NCBI RefSeq assembly: GCF_002260525.1
Contig: NZ_MRYI01000001.1
Location: forward strand, 1 to 64,000
DNA length: 64,000 nucleotides
Origin: Hahella sp. CCB-MM4
GTDB taxonomy: Bacteria > Pseudomonadota > Gammaproteobacteria > Pseudomonadales > Oleiphilaceae
Direction: 5' to 3'
Shown here: piece by piece, positions 8,228 through 16,275 of the stretch
How positions within the stretch are numbered: the first letter of the stretch is position 1
Layout: each line of letters starts with the position of its first letter
Notes under the pieces: generated by a model
What the model saw: the letters and a program-made list of their open reading frames with translations, nothing else
Database searches by the model: none
What the model was told of the DNA's origin: nothing
Program-made: the position numbers and the translations under genes

Positions 8228-9025
8228 CTATGAATTCACCCCTTCTGAAACTCCTTCCAGTTTTTGTCTGAGTATTCTGAGCTGAGACTCAAGACGACCA
8301 TCCCAGCCTCCCATGTCAGACTCAACCCGACAACCACCGATTGTAATTCTGTTATCCGCCACCAGCTCGATATTGACAGCACTATCTCCCAGGGCATCAA
8401 CTGCAATATCTTTCAACAATTCATAGTCACGCGTAGATACGAAGACCTTCAAGGTCGACACATCCCGTATAGAACTGCACACTTGGGAAACTGCGGCTTT
8501 AACTCCTTCCTCAGTTAACAATTTCGCTCCCAATATTTTGCAAGCAACGGCAAACCCGATATCCAATGCCTGAGACTCAAGCTCGTTAAACGCTGAATCG
8601 GTGCTTAAATCAATCTTCTCCAAGAGGCCTCTGAACTGATCTATGAGATTTGCAATATCTTCTTTTGACTTAGCCTGGCCATCCTCATACCCCCTGGCTT
8701 TTGCCTCTTCGTATGCCTGTTTCTCCAACGAAGCCAACTTCTCTTCCATTTCACTGTTAGCTTGAATCAACTCTTCGTTCTTTTTCAGTAGCTCAGCTAT
8801 TCTTGCTTGCGTTGAGTAGAGCTGGGAAGTGTCCCCCTGATCCGCTGACTCATCCGCTCGTGCCGATATTGTCATAGTGCTTTCAAGGGCATCTTCGATC
8901 TGATGACTTGAGGTAATCTCTGAATTACTGATTTCCTGACGGCGGAAAGCATTTTCAGTTTTACCCTTGCCGTACGTTAAACGCCTTGAGCCCGCTATCG
9001 ATGAAGATCTCAGTATTTTTTCCAT
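8228..9025 (-). CDS. fliH: Flagellar export ATPase regulator FliH
   Basis: FliH forms the peripheral stalk that links FliI to the C-ring. The 265-residue protein has a variable N-terminus, a coiled coil (ARIAELLKKNEELIQANSEM...LEKQAYEEAKARGYEDG) with FliH-like GYEDGQAK spacing, and a C-terminal domain (VACKILGAKLLTEEGVKAAV...RITIGGCRVESDMGGWDGRL) typical of FliH/SctL proteins. It overlaps the upstream gene stop by one base and leads into fliI. Confidence 0.93.
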   Translation of the reverse strand: MEKILRSSSIAGSRRLTYGKGKTENAFRRQEISNSEITSSHQIEDALESTMTISARADESADQGDTSQLYSTQARIAELLKKNEELIQANSEMEEKLASLEKQAYEEAKARGYEDGQAKSKEDIANLIDQFRGLLEKIDLSTDSAFNELESQALDIGFAVACKILGAKLLTEEGVKAAVSQVCSSIRDVSTLKVFVSTRDYELLKDIAVDALGDSAVNIELVADNRITIGGCRVESDMGGWDGRLESQLRILRQKLEGVSEGVNS

Positions 9026-9498
9026 TAACGATTAGCACTCTCTGTCTTTGTTGCCATCAAAAACTCCATGACAGTCTGCTTAACCTGATCACTGGGAACA
9101 CAATCAGGATCACGGTTACTTGCCAATGCAATCTTAATTTTATGTGAGCCGCCACCAAACGTCTGTTTCCGAAAATCGGGATTAAGAGATTGGAAAATCA
9201 AAGCACTATCAAATTCATTTGTAGTTAAAAGCTTCACTTTGAGTTGTTCAGGATTGATTTGATCGGAAATTTTCTCTTCCGTTAACTCATGGTGCTCGAC
9301 GGCCTTCAGAATTTGAGAAAAGCTATCTCTTAGAAGATCCTTGTTAACTCCCATTTCCCTGACGTCTTGCAAAGCCCTATTAATTTTTTCCCGATCAGAC
9401 TCGCCAACCTGATCCATTAACCAGGACAAGTCTGATTGACAAAGACCAGCCAGCCTTAACGCAATAATTTTATGGGGATTAAATAATTCAGGTTTCAT
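9025..9498 (-). CDS. Unrecognised small protein in the fliG position
   Basis: The gene between fliF and fliH is normally fliG (about 330 residues). This product has about 157. The ATG at 9496-9498 was chosen because it sits two bases after the fliF stop (TGACTATG), a classic coupled start; an upstream in-frame ATG at 9522 has no ribosome site. Residues ~7-50 (KIIALRLAGLCQSDLSWLMDQ...INRALQDVREMGV) vaguely recall a FliG helical repeat, but no EHPQ or charged C-terminal torque helix of FliG is visible. It may be a minimal FliG-like adaptor (inference) or a new component. No membrane segment or signal is seen. Confidence 0.75.
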   Translation of the reverse strand: MKPELFNPHKIIALRLAGLCQSDLSWLMDQVGESDREKINRALQDVREMGVNKDLLRDSFSQILKAVEHHELTEEKISDQINPEQLKVKLLTTNEFDSALIFQSLNPDFRKQTFGGGSHKIKIALASNRDPDCVPSDQVKQTVMEFLMATKTESANR

Positions 9499-9500
9499 AG

Positions 9501-10934
9501 TCAGTCTGCCGCCGCCAACCATTTACGGACATCTTCAAGCAACAGCTCCCGCTCATCTCTGGACAATTTCTCAGTAGATGATTTTCGGGTTAAAGTAAAT
9601 AGTAATGCGACCACTAAAAGAAGGCTTATACCTCCAAGCAAAACCACAATGTTTTGCAGAGTTACCTTGGAATTCCAAAGCACCCCTTCTGGCTGTAAAT
9701 CGATAGAATCAGTCACGACAACAGATGGAGTTGACTCATCAACTTCAGACGGCTCCATCATTGCAGCCTCGTAGGAATCTCCAACAGCAGATTCAACTTC
9801 CAATCCAGAGTCGCCTAATGGAGCAACGACAATTGAATCCCCCCTATCCGGGTTAATTCCGGTCGCAGAAGATATAAGCGCTTCTACCTGACTCAACTGT
9901 TCTTTGGACGCCCATTTAGGAACCACAACACTAACGCTTATATGCTGAATAGATCCTCCTTCATCCAGAAGAGATTCTACTTCTTTACCGTAGCGATACT
10001 GCTCTTCTACGTTTTCTGTAGAAAGTTTGGCGCTTTGCTTTTTCCCGCTTTGATCATTTTCGTCATACTTTCTATTCGAGTTCCGGCTAACAATCCCGCC
10101 TTTCCCCGTATCCATAAATGGAAGCAGTGTTTCTCTGACCCTTTCAACTTTCTGGTGATTCAGAGACACGTCCACTTTGACAACAAAGTTTTGCGGACCA
10201 AACACCGGGACAAGGAGAGCATTCACCTTTTGCTGAAAATACTGTTCCAACGAATTTTTTCCTTTCAGCTGTCGACCAATCAACTGTTGCTCAGCTGTCT
10301 CATTCTCAGTAAGAGAGACGCCTTTATGGTTCAAAATTGTGACCATATCATTAGATAGCCCACTGACTGAGGATGCTACAAGGTTCCGGATTCCAGTTAT
10401 TTCATCAACACTTAGTGTCCCCCCTTCTTCCAGCAATAGGGTCACAGAAGCTTTTGGCTTTTCTTCCTGGTGTTTAAACAAAGTAGACTTGGGAAGTACC
10501 AGATGCACTCGGGCATACTTAACTTTATCTAGAGCCATGATAGTTCTGGTCAGCTCGCCCTGAAGCGCCCTCTGGTAATTAATCTTCTGCGAAAACTCCG
10601 TCATTCCATAATCGGCTTCGTCAAACAACTCAAAACCAGTAGCTCCATCAAATAGAAAATTGTAGGCAGCAAGCTTAACCTTGATCTCAGGGAGCTGTTC
10701 TCTCTCTACCTTTACAACTGTCCCATCCTCAGCTAACTCATATTTAACTTTCAGTTCATCGAGTTTTTCAGTGACTTTCGCAGTTTGTTCCAAACTCAAC
10801 TTCTCATATATCGGAACAAAATCTTTCAACGCCAGAAAGTAATATGCACCGCCACACAGCATTAAAATAATTCCTGCTGCGAGTACAAACATAGCTCGCC
10901 TTCTGGCACTCCAGTCATTCCAAAAGCCACTCAT
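9501..10934 (-). CDS. fliF: Flagellar MS-ring protein FliF
   Basis: FliF builds the inner-membrane MS ring. The 477-residue protein has an N-terminal membrane helix (AMFVLAAGIILMLCGGAYYF), the periplasmic ring-building domains (AADGTVVKV-like lipoprotein-fold; KVKYARVHLVLPKSTLF; ASVTLLLEEGG...RNLVASSVSGLS), a second helix (IVVLLGGISLLLVVALLFTL, about 430-449) and a short cytoplasmic tail. The tail ends LLLEDVRKWLAAAD, which looks like the conserved FliG-binding helix. It is shorter than typical FliF (~550). Confidence 0.96.
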   Translation of the reverse strand: MSGFWNDWSARRRAMFVLAAGIILMLCGGAYYFLALKDFVPIYEKLSLEQTAKVTEKLDELKVKYELAEDGTVVKVEREQLPEIKVKLAAYNFLFDGATGFELFDEADYGMTEFSQKINYQRALQGELTRTIMALDKVKYARVHLVLPKSTLFKHQEEKPKASVTLLLEEGGTLSVDEITGIRNLVASSVSGLSNDMVTILNHKGVSLTENETAEQQLIGRQLKGKNSLEQYFQQKVNALLVPVFGPQNFVVKVDVSLNHQKVERVRETLLPFMDTGKGGIVSRNSNRKYDENDQSGKKQSAKLSTENVEEQYRYGKEVESLLDEGGSIQHISVSVVVPKWASKEQLSQVEALISSATGINPDRGDSIVVAPLGDSGLEVESAVGDSYEAAMMEPSEVDESTPSVVVTDSIDLQPEGVLWNSKVTLQNIVVLLGGISLLLVVALLFTLTRKSSTEKLSRDERELLLEDVRKWLAAAD

Positions 10935-10985
10935 AACTACTCCAAACCTCTAAAATCTCTCAATCGGACAGACCAGCTCAACCAA

Positions 10986-11291
10986 TCACACTGACATGCG
11001 CATAATGTCTTGATAGCTTTCCAGCAATTTATTACGAACTTCCACTACCAAAGACATGGACAATTGAGCCTTATCCAGGGCAATCATTACTTGATGAATA
11101 TTTTCTGCCTCACCTGTCGCTAAAGCTTGAGCGCCCTTCTCTGCTGCAGAAATATTCGAAGAAACCTCATTAAGCTCCCCACCCACCCAGTCGGCAAAAG
11201 ATACATTCTTCTGGCCATTGATCGAGGATGTCTGGATAGCGTTTTCACTGCTTATTGGCAGCAATGAAGAAATAGACTCGACTGACATCAT
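10986..11291 (-). CDS. fliE: Flagellar MS-ring/rod junction protein FliE
   Basis: FliE joins the MS ring to the rod. The 101-residue protein has the conserved C-terminal region (ALATGEAENIHQVMIALDKAQLSMSLVVEVRNKLLESYQDIMRM) that fits the FliE family, in which GE..DIH.VM is a hallmark. Size and position after flgB-flgC and before fliF are standard. It overlaps the flgC stop by four bases. Confidence 0.96.
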   Translation of the reverse strand: MMSVESISSLLPISSENAIQTSSINGQKNVSFADWVGGELNEVSSNISAAEKGAQALATGEAENIHQVMIALDKAQLSMSLVVEVRNKLLESYQDIMRMSV

Positions 11292-11695
11292 TTACTCCCT
11301 ATCTCTAATGCTTTTAACGCCATAGATTTCGCAGCATTAAGAACGCTGACATTAGCTTCATATGCACGGGTAGCAAGCATCAGAGTAGTCATCTCGTCCA
11401 CGGGATTTATTGCAGGCAACTGAATATAACCTTCATTGTTGGCCAGTGGGTGAGAGGGGTCATACTTAAGCCTTGACTGCACATTACGCTCTACTAATTC
11501 AATGGACTCAACGCCTTTATATGAATTCACATCTCCAGCTTTTGTGGTTCCGATTGCAACGAGGGGCTGAAATCCTTTATCACCGACTCTGCTGCTTGTT
11601 TGGGCATTGGCCATATTCAAAGCTATTGCCTGCATTCTTAACTTTTGAAAATCCAGACCTGACTGACCAATTTCAAAAATTTGCATCATCTCCAT
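11288..11695 (-). CDS. flgC: Flagellar proximal rod protein FlgC
   Basis: FlgC is one of the proximal rod subunits. The 135-residue protein shows the rod N-terminal motif (GLDFQKLRMQAIALNMANAQT), the FlgC-specific middle (GDKGFQPLVAIG), the YDPSHPLANNEGYIQLPAIN motif and the C-terminal rod helix (MTTLMLATRAYEANVSVLNAAKSM). It overlaps flgB by one base and fliE by four. Confidence 0.97.
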   Translation of the reverse strand: MEMMQIFEIGQSGLDFQKLRMQAIALNMANAQTSSRVGDKGFQPLVAIGTTKAGDVNSYKGVESIELVERNVQSRLKYDPSHPLANNEGYIQLPAINPVDEMTTLMLATRAYEANVSVLNAAKSMALKALEIGSK

Positions 11696-12075
11696 TAGCT
11701 GCGACCTCCGCTAATAACATTCTTCATGATGCTCCCCAATTTCGATTTTGCGGTGAGTAAGGCCTGATAATTAATAACGGCCTTATTAAGCTCTACCATC
11801 TGTTGGTCCAGCTCCACTTTTGAGGGAAGCTCGCTTGTTTTGATGTAATCACTTATTTCCACCTGCTGTAATGCGGCTTTTTTGAAATCATCAGTAGATT
11901 TGCCATGACTGATGTCTTCCATCCTCTCCATCAAAGAACTGAAATCCACAGATACTTGCCGGTATCCTTCAACACCTGCGTTAGCAACATTTTGAGCAAT
12001 AAGCATTTGTTGTAGCTGGGCAACATCGAGAGACCGATTTAACAGAGTCGACGTAACTGAAGTAAGGTATTCCAT
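11695..12075 (-). CDS. flgB: Flagellar proximal rod protein FlgB
   Basis: FlgB is a proximal rod subunit that contacts FliE. The 126-residue protein has the N-terminal motif (LNRSLDVAQLQQMLIAQNVANAGVEGY) typical of the FlgB/rod family and a C-terminal helical region (VELDQQMVELNKAVINYQALLTAKSKLGSIMKNVI) with the FlgB signature. It follows flgI by 16 bases and overlaps flgC. Confidence 0.96.
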   Translation of the reverse strand: MEYLTSVTSTLLNRSLDVAQLQQMLIAQNVANAGVEGYRQVSVDFSSLMERMEDISHGKSTDDFKKAALQQVEISDYIKTSELPSKVELDQQMVELNKAVINYQALLTAKSKLGSIMKNVISGGRS

Positions 12076-12091
12076 GTTATGAAGCTCCCAA

Positions 12092-13219
12092 TTATTGAAT
12101 GATGAGCTGCGCGTGGAGCGCGCCGGTCGCTTTGATTAATTGAAGGATTGTGATGACATCCCGGGTACTGGTTTTTATTTGTCTGAGAGCAGCAACCAAA
12201 TCAGCAATTGAAGCACCTGCCCCTAAACTGACAGCACTCGCAACCCCTTCATCAACTTCTATCGAAGTGTCAGGAACAACCTCAGTTCTAACACCAGCCC
12301 CTGTCTCTCTTACCAAGGTAGGTTGAGATACGAGAAAGTCTGTCGAAATAACAACTTTGATATTGCCATGAGATATTGTGATATCGTCTATTGAGACCTC
12401 ACCACCTGCGACAACAGTGCCAGTTCTTTCGTTGATTACAACTCTGGCGATTCGATCTGGTTCAACAACCGAGTTTTCAATTTTTGTTAAAAAATCCACC
12501 AAGTTAAATTCACCCTCAGGAAGCTCAACTGCAACTTTTCCTGCATGTATTGCTCTTGCGCTCTTTTTGCCTAAACCACTATTGATAGACTTTGCAATAC
12601 GGCTGGCGGTGGTAAAGTCAGGCTGGTTAAGCACAATATGAATCAGGCCATCATCTGCAACCAACTCAGACGACAAACCTCTCTCAACAGTGGCGCCATC
12701 AGGTACAACGCCTACAGTTGGATGGTTTTTCTGCACAACATTACCGTTAAGGTCGTAACTAAAACCGCCCACTGACACCTGTCCCTGTGCAACCGCATAT
12801 GTTTTCCCATTGGCAGCTTTCAGCGGCGCCAGCAGCAACGTTCCACCCACAAGGCTTCTGGCGTCTCCCAATGAAGAAACATTCACATCAATCATGTCAC
12901 CCGAATTGGAAAATGCGGGCAGCCTGGCAGTTAAAGTGACCGCAGCAACATTACGACTGGCAAGATCATCAGCACCGATGGTGATACCAAATGTTTCTAG
13001 AGCATTCGAAATACTTTGCAGAGTTGCTTTACTCCTACGCGAATCACCAGTCCCAGCCAATCCAACAACCAGTCCATATCCAAATAGGGAGTTTTCCCGA
13101 ACCCCTTCAATTCGTGCCAACTCTTTTAGCCTGACATTAGAAGCATATGCTTCTGTCAGACTTCCAAACAGTGTTGCCAATACCAGGAAAGTGGCAATAA
13201 AAACTCTGTATACCGTCAT
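12092..13219 (-). CDS. flgI: Flagellar P-ring protein FlgI
   Basis: FlgI forms the periplasmic P ring around the rod. The start chosen is ATG at 13217-13219, which overlaps the flgH stop as ATGA; the longer frame adds nine residues without a ribosome site. The 375-residue product begins with a signal peptide (VFIATFLVLATLFGSLTEAYA), then the conserved RLKELARIEGVRENSLFGYGLVVGLAGTGD block and the C-terminal TSTRDVITILQLIKATGALHAQLIIQ. All are typical of FlgI. It needs the FlgA chaperone, encoded nearby. Confidence 0.97.
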   Translation of the reverse strand: MTVYRVFIATFLVLATLFGSLTEAYASNVRLKELARIEGVRENSLFGYGLVVGLAGTGDSRRSKATLQSISNALETFGITIGADDLASRNVAAVTLTARLPAFSNSGDMIDVNVSSLGDARSLVGGTLLLAPLKAANGKTYAVAQGQVSVGGFSYDLNGNVVQKNHPTVGVVPDGATVERGLSSELVADDGLIHIVLNQPDFTTASRIAKSINSGLGKKSARAIHAGKVAVELPEGEFNLVDFLTKIENSVVEPDRIARVVINERTGTVVAGGEVSIDDITISHGNIKVVISTDFLVSQPTLVRETGAGVRTEVVPDTSIEVDEGVASAVSLGAGASIADLVAALRQIKTSTRDVITILQLIKATGALHAQLIIQ

Positions 13220-13797
13220 ATCAAACCAACTTTGGTAAGTACCCAATAGATAATTCCGCGGTCATCAGTGTCACCAATTAAACCAACACCATCGTACTCA
13301 ATTTTTGCATCAGAGATTCGTGTGGATAGCACCGTGTTTTGAGAGGAAATATCTTCGTCTCTAATCCATCCAGACAATTTGATAGATTGCTCCTCGCCAT
13401 TAATCGTTATTTTCTGGTCCCCCCAAATGTGGAAACGACCATTATTATCGGTCTCCAATATCGCCACAGTGATTCGCGCTTTTAACTCACCTTCTCGTTG
13501 AGTACTACCACCGGAGTTTCGTCCAATCCCTAACTCCAGGCTTCCGCTATCTGATCTGTTGCTCTTTGAAAATGATCCAGAGGCCTCCAGCGATTGGTTT
13601 ACCTGTGCATCCGTACTGGCACCTGCTTTTGCAGATTCAACGATCAATACAGTGACATTGTCCCCCACCTGAAATGCCTTCCTGTCAGAAGTCAGAGGCC
13701 TAAAAGCCGACTCATCAAAGAGGCTTTCTGCATAGACATCAACGCAAAAACAAATAGCGAATGAAATAAAAACTACAAAAGACAACCGCTTAATCAT
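13216..13797 (-). CDS. flgH: Flagellar L-ring protein FlgH without a lipobox
   Basis: FlgH forms the outer-membrane L ring and is normally a lipoprotein. The 193-residue product has the FlgH body (VGDNVTVLIVESAKAGAS..., LKARITVAILETDNNGRFHIWGDQKITINGEEQSIKLSGWIR, STRISDAKIEYDGVGLI). Its leader (SFAICFCVDVYAES) has cysteines at 16 and 18, but neither is preceded by an L-[AS]-[GA] lipobox, and cleavage after VYA by signal peptidase I looks more likely. Its start overlaps the flgA stop and its own stop overlaps flgI. Confidence 0.94.
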   Translation of the reverse strand: MIKRLSFVVFISFAICFCVDVYAESLFDESAFRPLTSDRKAFQVGDNVTVLIVESAKAGASTDAQVNQSLEASGSFSKSNRSDSGSLELGIGRNSGGSTQREGELKARITVAILETDNNGRFHIWGDQKITINGEEQSIKLSGWIRDEDISSQNTVLSTRISDAKIEYDGVGLIGDTDDRGIIYWVLTKVGLI

Positions 13798-14777
13798 GAA
13801 TCACCTTCAATAAGAACCCGACCACGCGACAACACTATTCCCTTCATAATCTCTCCACTACTGATCGATTGAAGTCGGATATGACTACCCACCTGCCCAT
13901 CCTGCAACGCCACAGCTCTAGAGCTTAGATAGACTGTCCCGGCTACTGTTTCAATTGTGACTGTCTCCCCCTGCTTTACAGGTGGAACCAATCTAATCTT
14001 ATCCATAGAAATCACCTCTCCTTCATGTAGATGCTTGGCGATTTCCATCCCATCTAACTGATCCGCCGACCACAATGGCTGACCAGTAATAGCAGAAATT
14101 TCCTTACTCAGGACGCTATAGCTAATGGAGTTACCATTTTCTCCGATATCAATATCTCTGGAAGCAACCAGCACATTTTTTTCAGCTTCTACCTTGAGCC
14201 AAATGGGGACGCTCCTAATCAGGTCATCGTCCTCACCCTTGATATCCACCCATACGCATAGCCGACTGAATGGATATTTTATCTCAATGGGACGCACATC
14301 TAATCGTATGTCAGTCTGTGTTAGCCGTATATCCTGCGCTTTAGAAGATAAAGAAGTGACAGAGATAGCATCAAACCCCTCTGCTTTTAGGACCTCCTCG
14401 ACCTCAGCCTTAGCTAAAGACTTAACACGCTGATAACCAATAATCTTCGAATATCCATAGATCCTGACAATGCCAGTTCCTTGAACTTCTAATGCATTTT
14501 GTGGATATCTTTCATTCCAAATGCGGATCTGCCTGTCGACTTCAGATCTAGAGACAAAACCAGCCGATATCACTTCAGGGGTCAGCTCAATCACTGGCAT
14601 TTCCATCTGACCGACATCTTCCGGAACAATGATTTTTCCCAAACCTTCGGCCGGTATAAATACACTATTGCTTGAATCCTTCACATTGACACTGACATAT
14701 CCGCTTAAGACGAGCTTAGAGCCTGCCCAAGCGTCAGATATGACAAACAACAAAGCGAATAAAAACAGCCTTAACAA
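13794..14777 (-). CDS. flgA: P-ring assembly chaperone FlgA
   Basis: FlgA is the periplasmic chaperone for FlgI. The 327-residue protein has a signal peptide (LFLFALLFVISDAWAGS) and a C-terminal SAF-type region (NVLVASRDIDIGENG..., ITGQPLWSADQLDGMEIAKHLHEGEVI...VKQGETVTIETVAGTVYLSSRAVALQDGQVGSHIRL). It is longer than the enteric form (~220) because of an extra N-terminal part. It lies between flgG and flgH, ten bases after flgG. Confidence 0.92.
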   Translation of the reverse strand: MLRLFLFALLFVISDAWAGSKLVLSGYVSVNVKDSSNSVFIPAEGLGKIIVPEDVGQMEMPVIELTPEVISAGFVSRSEVDRQIRIWNERYPQNALEVQGTGIVRIYGYSKIIGYQRVKSLAKAEVEEVLKAEGFDAISVTSLSSKAQDIRLTQTDIRLDVRPIEIKYPFSRLCVWVDIKGEDDDLIRSVPIWLKVEAEKNVLVASRDIDIGENGNSISYSVLSKEISAITGQPLWSADQLDGMEIAKHLHEGEVISMDKIRLVPPVKQGETVTIETVAGTVYLSSRAVALQDGQVGSHIRLQSISSGEIMKGIVLSRGRVLIEGDS

Positions 14778-14786
14778 AGGCCCTAC

Positions 14787-15557
14787 CTATCCCCTGAGAT
14801 CATTTGTAATCTGCATGATTTCGTCAGCTGCACGAATAACATGAGAGCATGCCTGATAACCCCTTTGTGCAGTGACCAATTCGACCAACTCTTTCACCAA
14901 ATCCACATTCGAGCTTTCCAAGTATCCTTGTTGAACGATTCCAACTCCATTCTCTCCAGCATCGGAATAAATAGCGTTACCAGACTCTTCATTCGGGATA
15001 TAAATGCCTTGTCCTATTGATTCAAGTCCCTGAGAGTTCATAAAACTTGCCAACTGAATCTGGCCTACTTCCAATGCATCATTATCAAAATATGCAGTGA
15101 CAACGCCGTCCTGAGATATTTCCAGCTCTTTTGCATCGGGAGGTATCTGAATCATGTCCGAAAACCTGTAGCCGGTCAGAGTTCCCAGATATCCATCTTC
15201 GTCGACCTTCATTGCACCATTTCGGGTATATGCTGTTTCGCCATTTTCCAGCAATATTTCAAAAAAGCCTCCACCCCGAATAGCTAAATCAAGAGGGTTC
15301 TCAGTTGCCTTCAGGTCTCCGGACTCAAACTCTTTCCATACCCTTGAAATCTGAGTGCCATTTCCGATGGAAACAATATCCCTTCCGCCATTTCCATCAA
15401 GAGAACTGACCTCTCTCCCAACAACCAGGTCTCTGAATTCAACACGACCTTTTTTATATGCCGTCGTATTTAGATTTGCCATGTTATTGGAAATGGTATC
15501 GATATGCTTTTGCCCGGCTTGCAGACCAGTTTCAGCAACATACAAAGCATCAATCAT
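14787..15557 (-). CDS. flgG: Flagellar distal rod protein FlgG
   Basis: FlgG is the distal rod subunit. The 256-residue protein starts MIDALYVAETGLQAGQKHID, the usual FlgG N-terminal motif, with NNMANLNTTAYKKGRVEF, then the DLAIRGGGFFEILLENGETAYTRNGAMKVDEDG core, and ends with the GYLESSNVDLVKELVELV / TAQRGYQA motif. It follows flgF by ten bases. Length is normal. Confidence 0.96.
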   Translation of the reverse strand: MIDALYVAETGLQAGQKHIDTISNNMANLNTTAYKKGRVEFRDLVVGREVSSLDGNGGRDIVSIGNGTQISRVWKEFESGDLKATENPLDLAIRGGGFFEILLENGETAYTRNGAMKVDEDGYLGTLTGYRFSDMIQIPPDAKELEISQDGVVTAYFDNDALEVGQIQLASFMNSQGLESIGQGIYIPNEESGNAIYSDAGENGVGIVQQGYLESSNVDLVKELVELVTAQRGYQACSHVIRAADEIMQITNDLRG

Positions 15558-15567
15558 CTTAAACTCC

Positions 15568-16275
15568 CTAAAACTTTCCTAACGTGGAAATCGATGTGCT
15601 AATAGAAGACTCATACGCCTTTAAAACATTGTGAGTCATCCGATAATGCTGGGTAAGCTCAACCATGTTTACGACTTCTTCCATTGTGTTCACGTTGGAG
15701 ACTTCTATAAACGATTGCAAAACCTGAGCATCTTCAGATTCTGAAGATTGCATGTCAGCATCCGCGATGAAAGTACCTGCGCCTATAGAACGCAAATTCT
15801 GTTGTTCAGTAAAACTGACGATCTTAAGTCGATCTATACTGTTTCCCTCACTGATCACAGTGCCATTCCGAGTTATTTCAAATTGCTCGGAGTTCAACTG
15901 AATCGGCCCCGCATGGCCCATTAGATAGGCCCCATTTGGCAAAGCCAGTTTACCGTCTGTAGTCATTGTCAAGCGACCGGACCTGGTGTACTGGATCACG
16001 CCTTCCTTTTCTCCAACAAAATACCCATCGCCCTCGATAGCCAGATCCAGAAAGTGGCCGGTAGGCTTGATGGCCCCCTGGGAATGATCCTTTGCGACGG
16101 TAAGCCTGTCCTGATTCTCCATATCACTGGAAATGATCTTTGAAAAAGGTTGGGATATCAGTTTGTCGCTCTTATACCCAGGGGTTTCAACATTTGCCAG
16201 GTTTTGACCTATGGTCCTTAATCTAAGCAAATCAGCGTTTAACGTAATCTGTATCGCCTCAACCAATTCACTCAT
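15568..16275 (-). CDS. flgF: Flagellar proximal rod protein FlgF
   Basis: This 235-residue rod-family protein has the N-terminal motif (LRLRTIGQNLANVETPGYKSDKL), a core region (LDLAIEGDGYFVGEKEGVIQYTRSGRLTMTTDGKLALPNGAYLMG) and the C-terminal SFIEVSNVNTMEEVVNMVELTQHYRM. It precedes flgG, so FlgF is the best call. Its start overlaps the flhA stop by four bases. Confidence 0.88.
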   Translation of the reverse strand: MSELVEAIQITLNADLLRLRTIGQNLANVETPGYKSDKLISQPFSKIISSDMENQDRLTVAKDHSQGAIKPTGHFLDLAIEGDGYFVGEKEGVIQYTRSGRLTMTTDGKLALPNGAYLMGHAGPIQLNSEQFEITRNGTVISEGNSIDRLKIVSFTEQQNLRSIGAGTFIADADMQSSESEDAQVLQSFIEVSNVNTMEEVVNMVELTQHYRMTHNVLKAYESSISTSISTLGKF

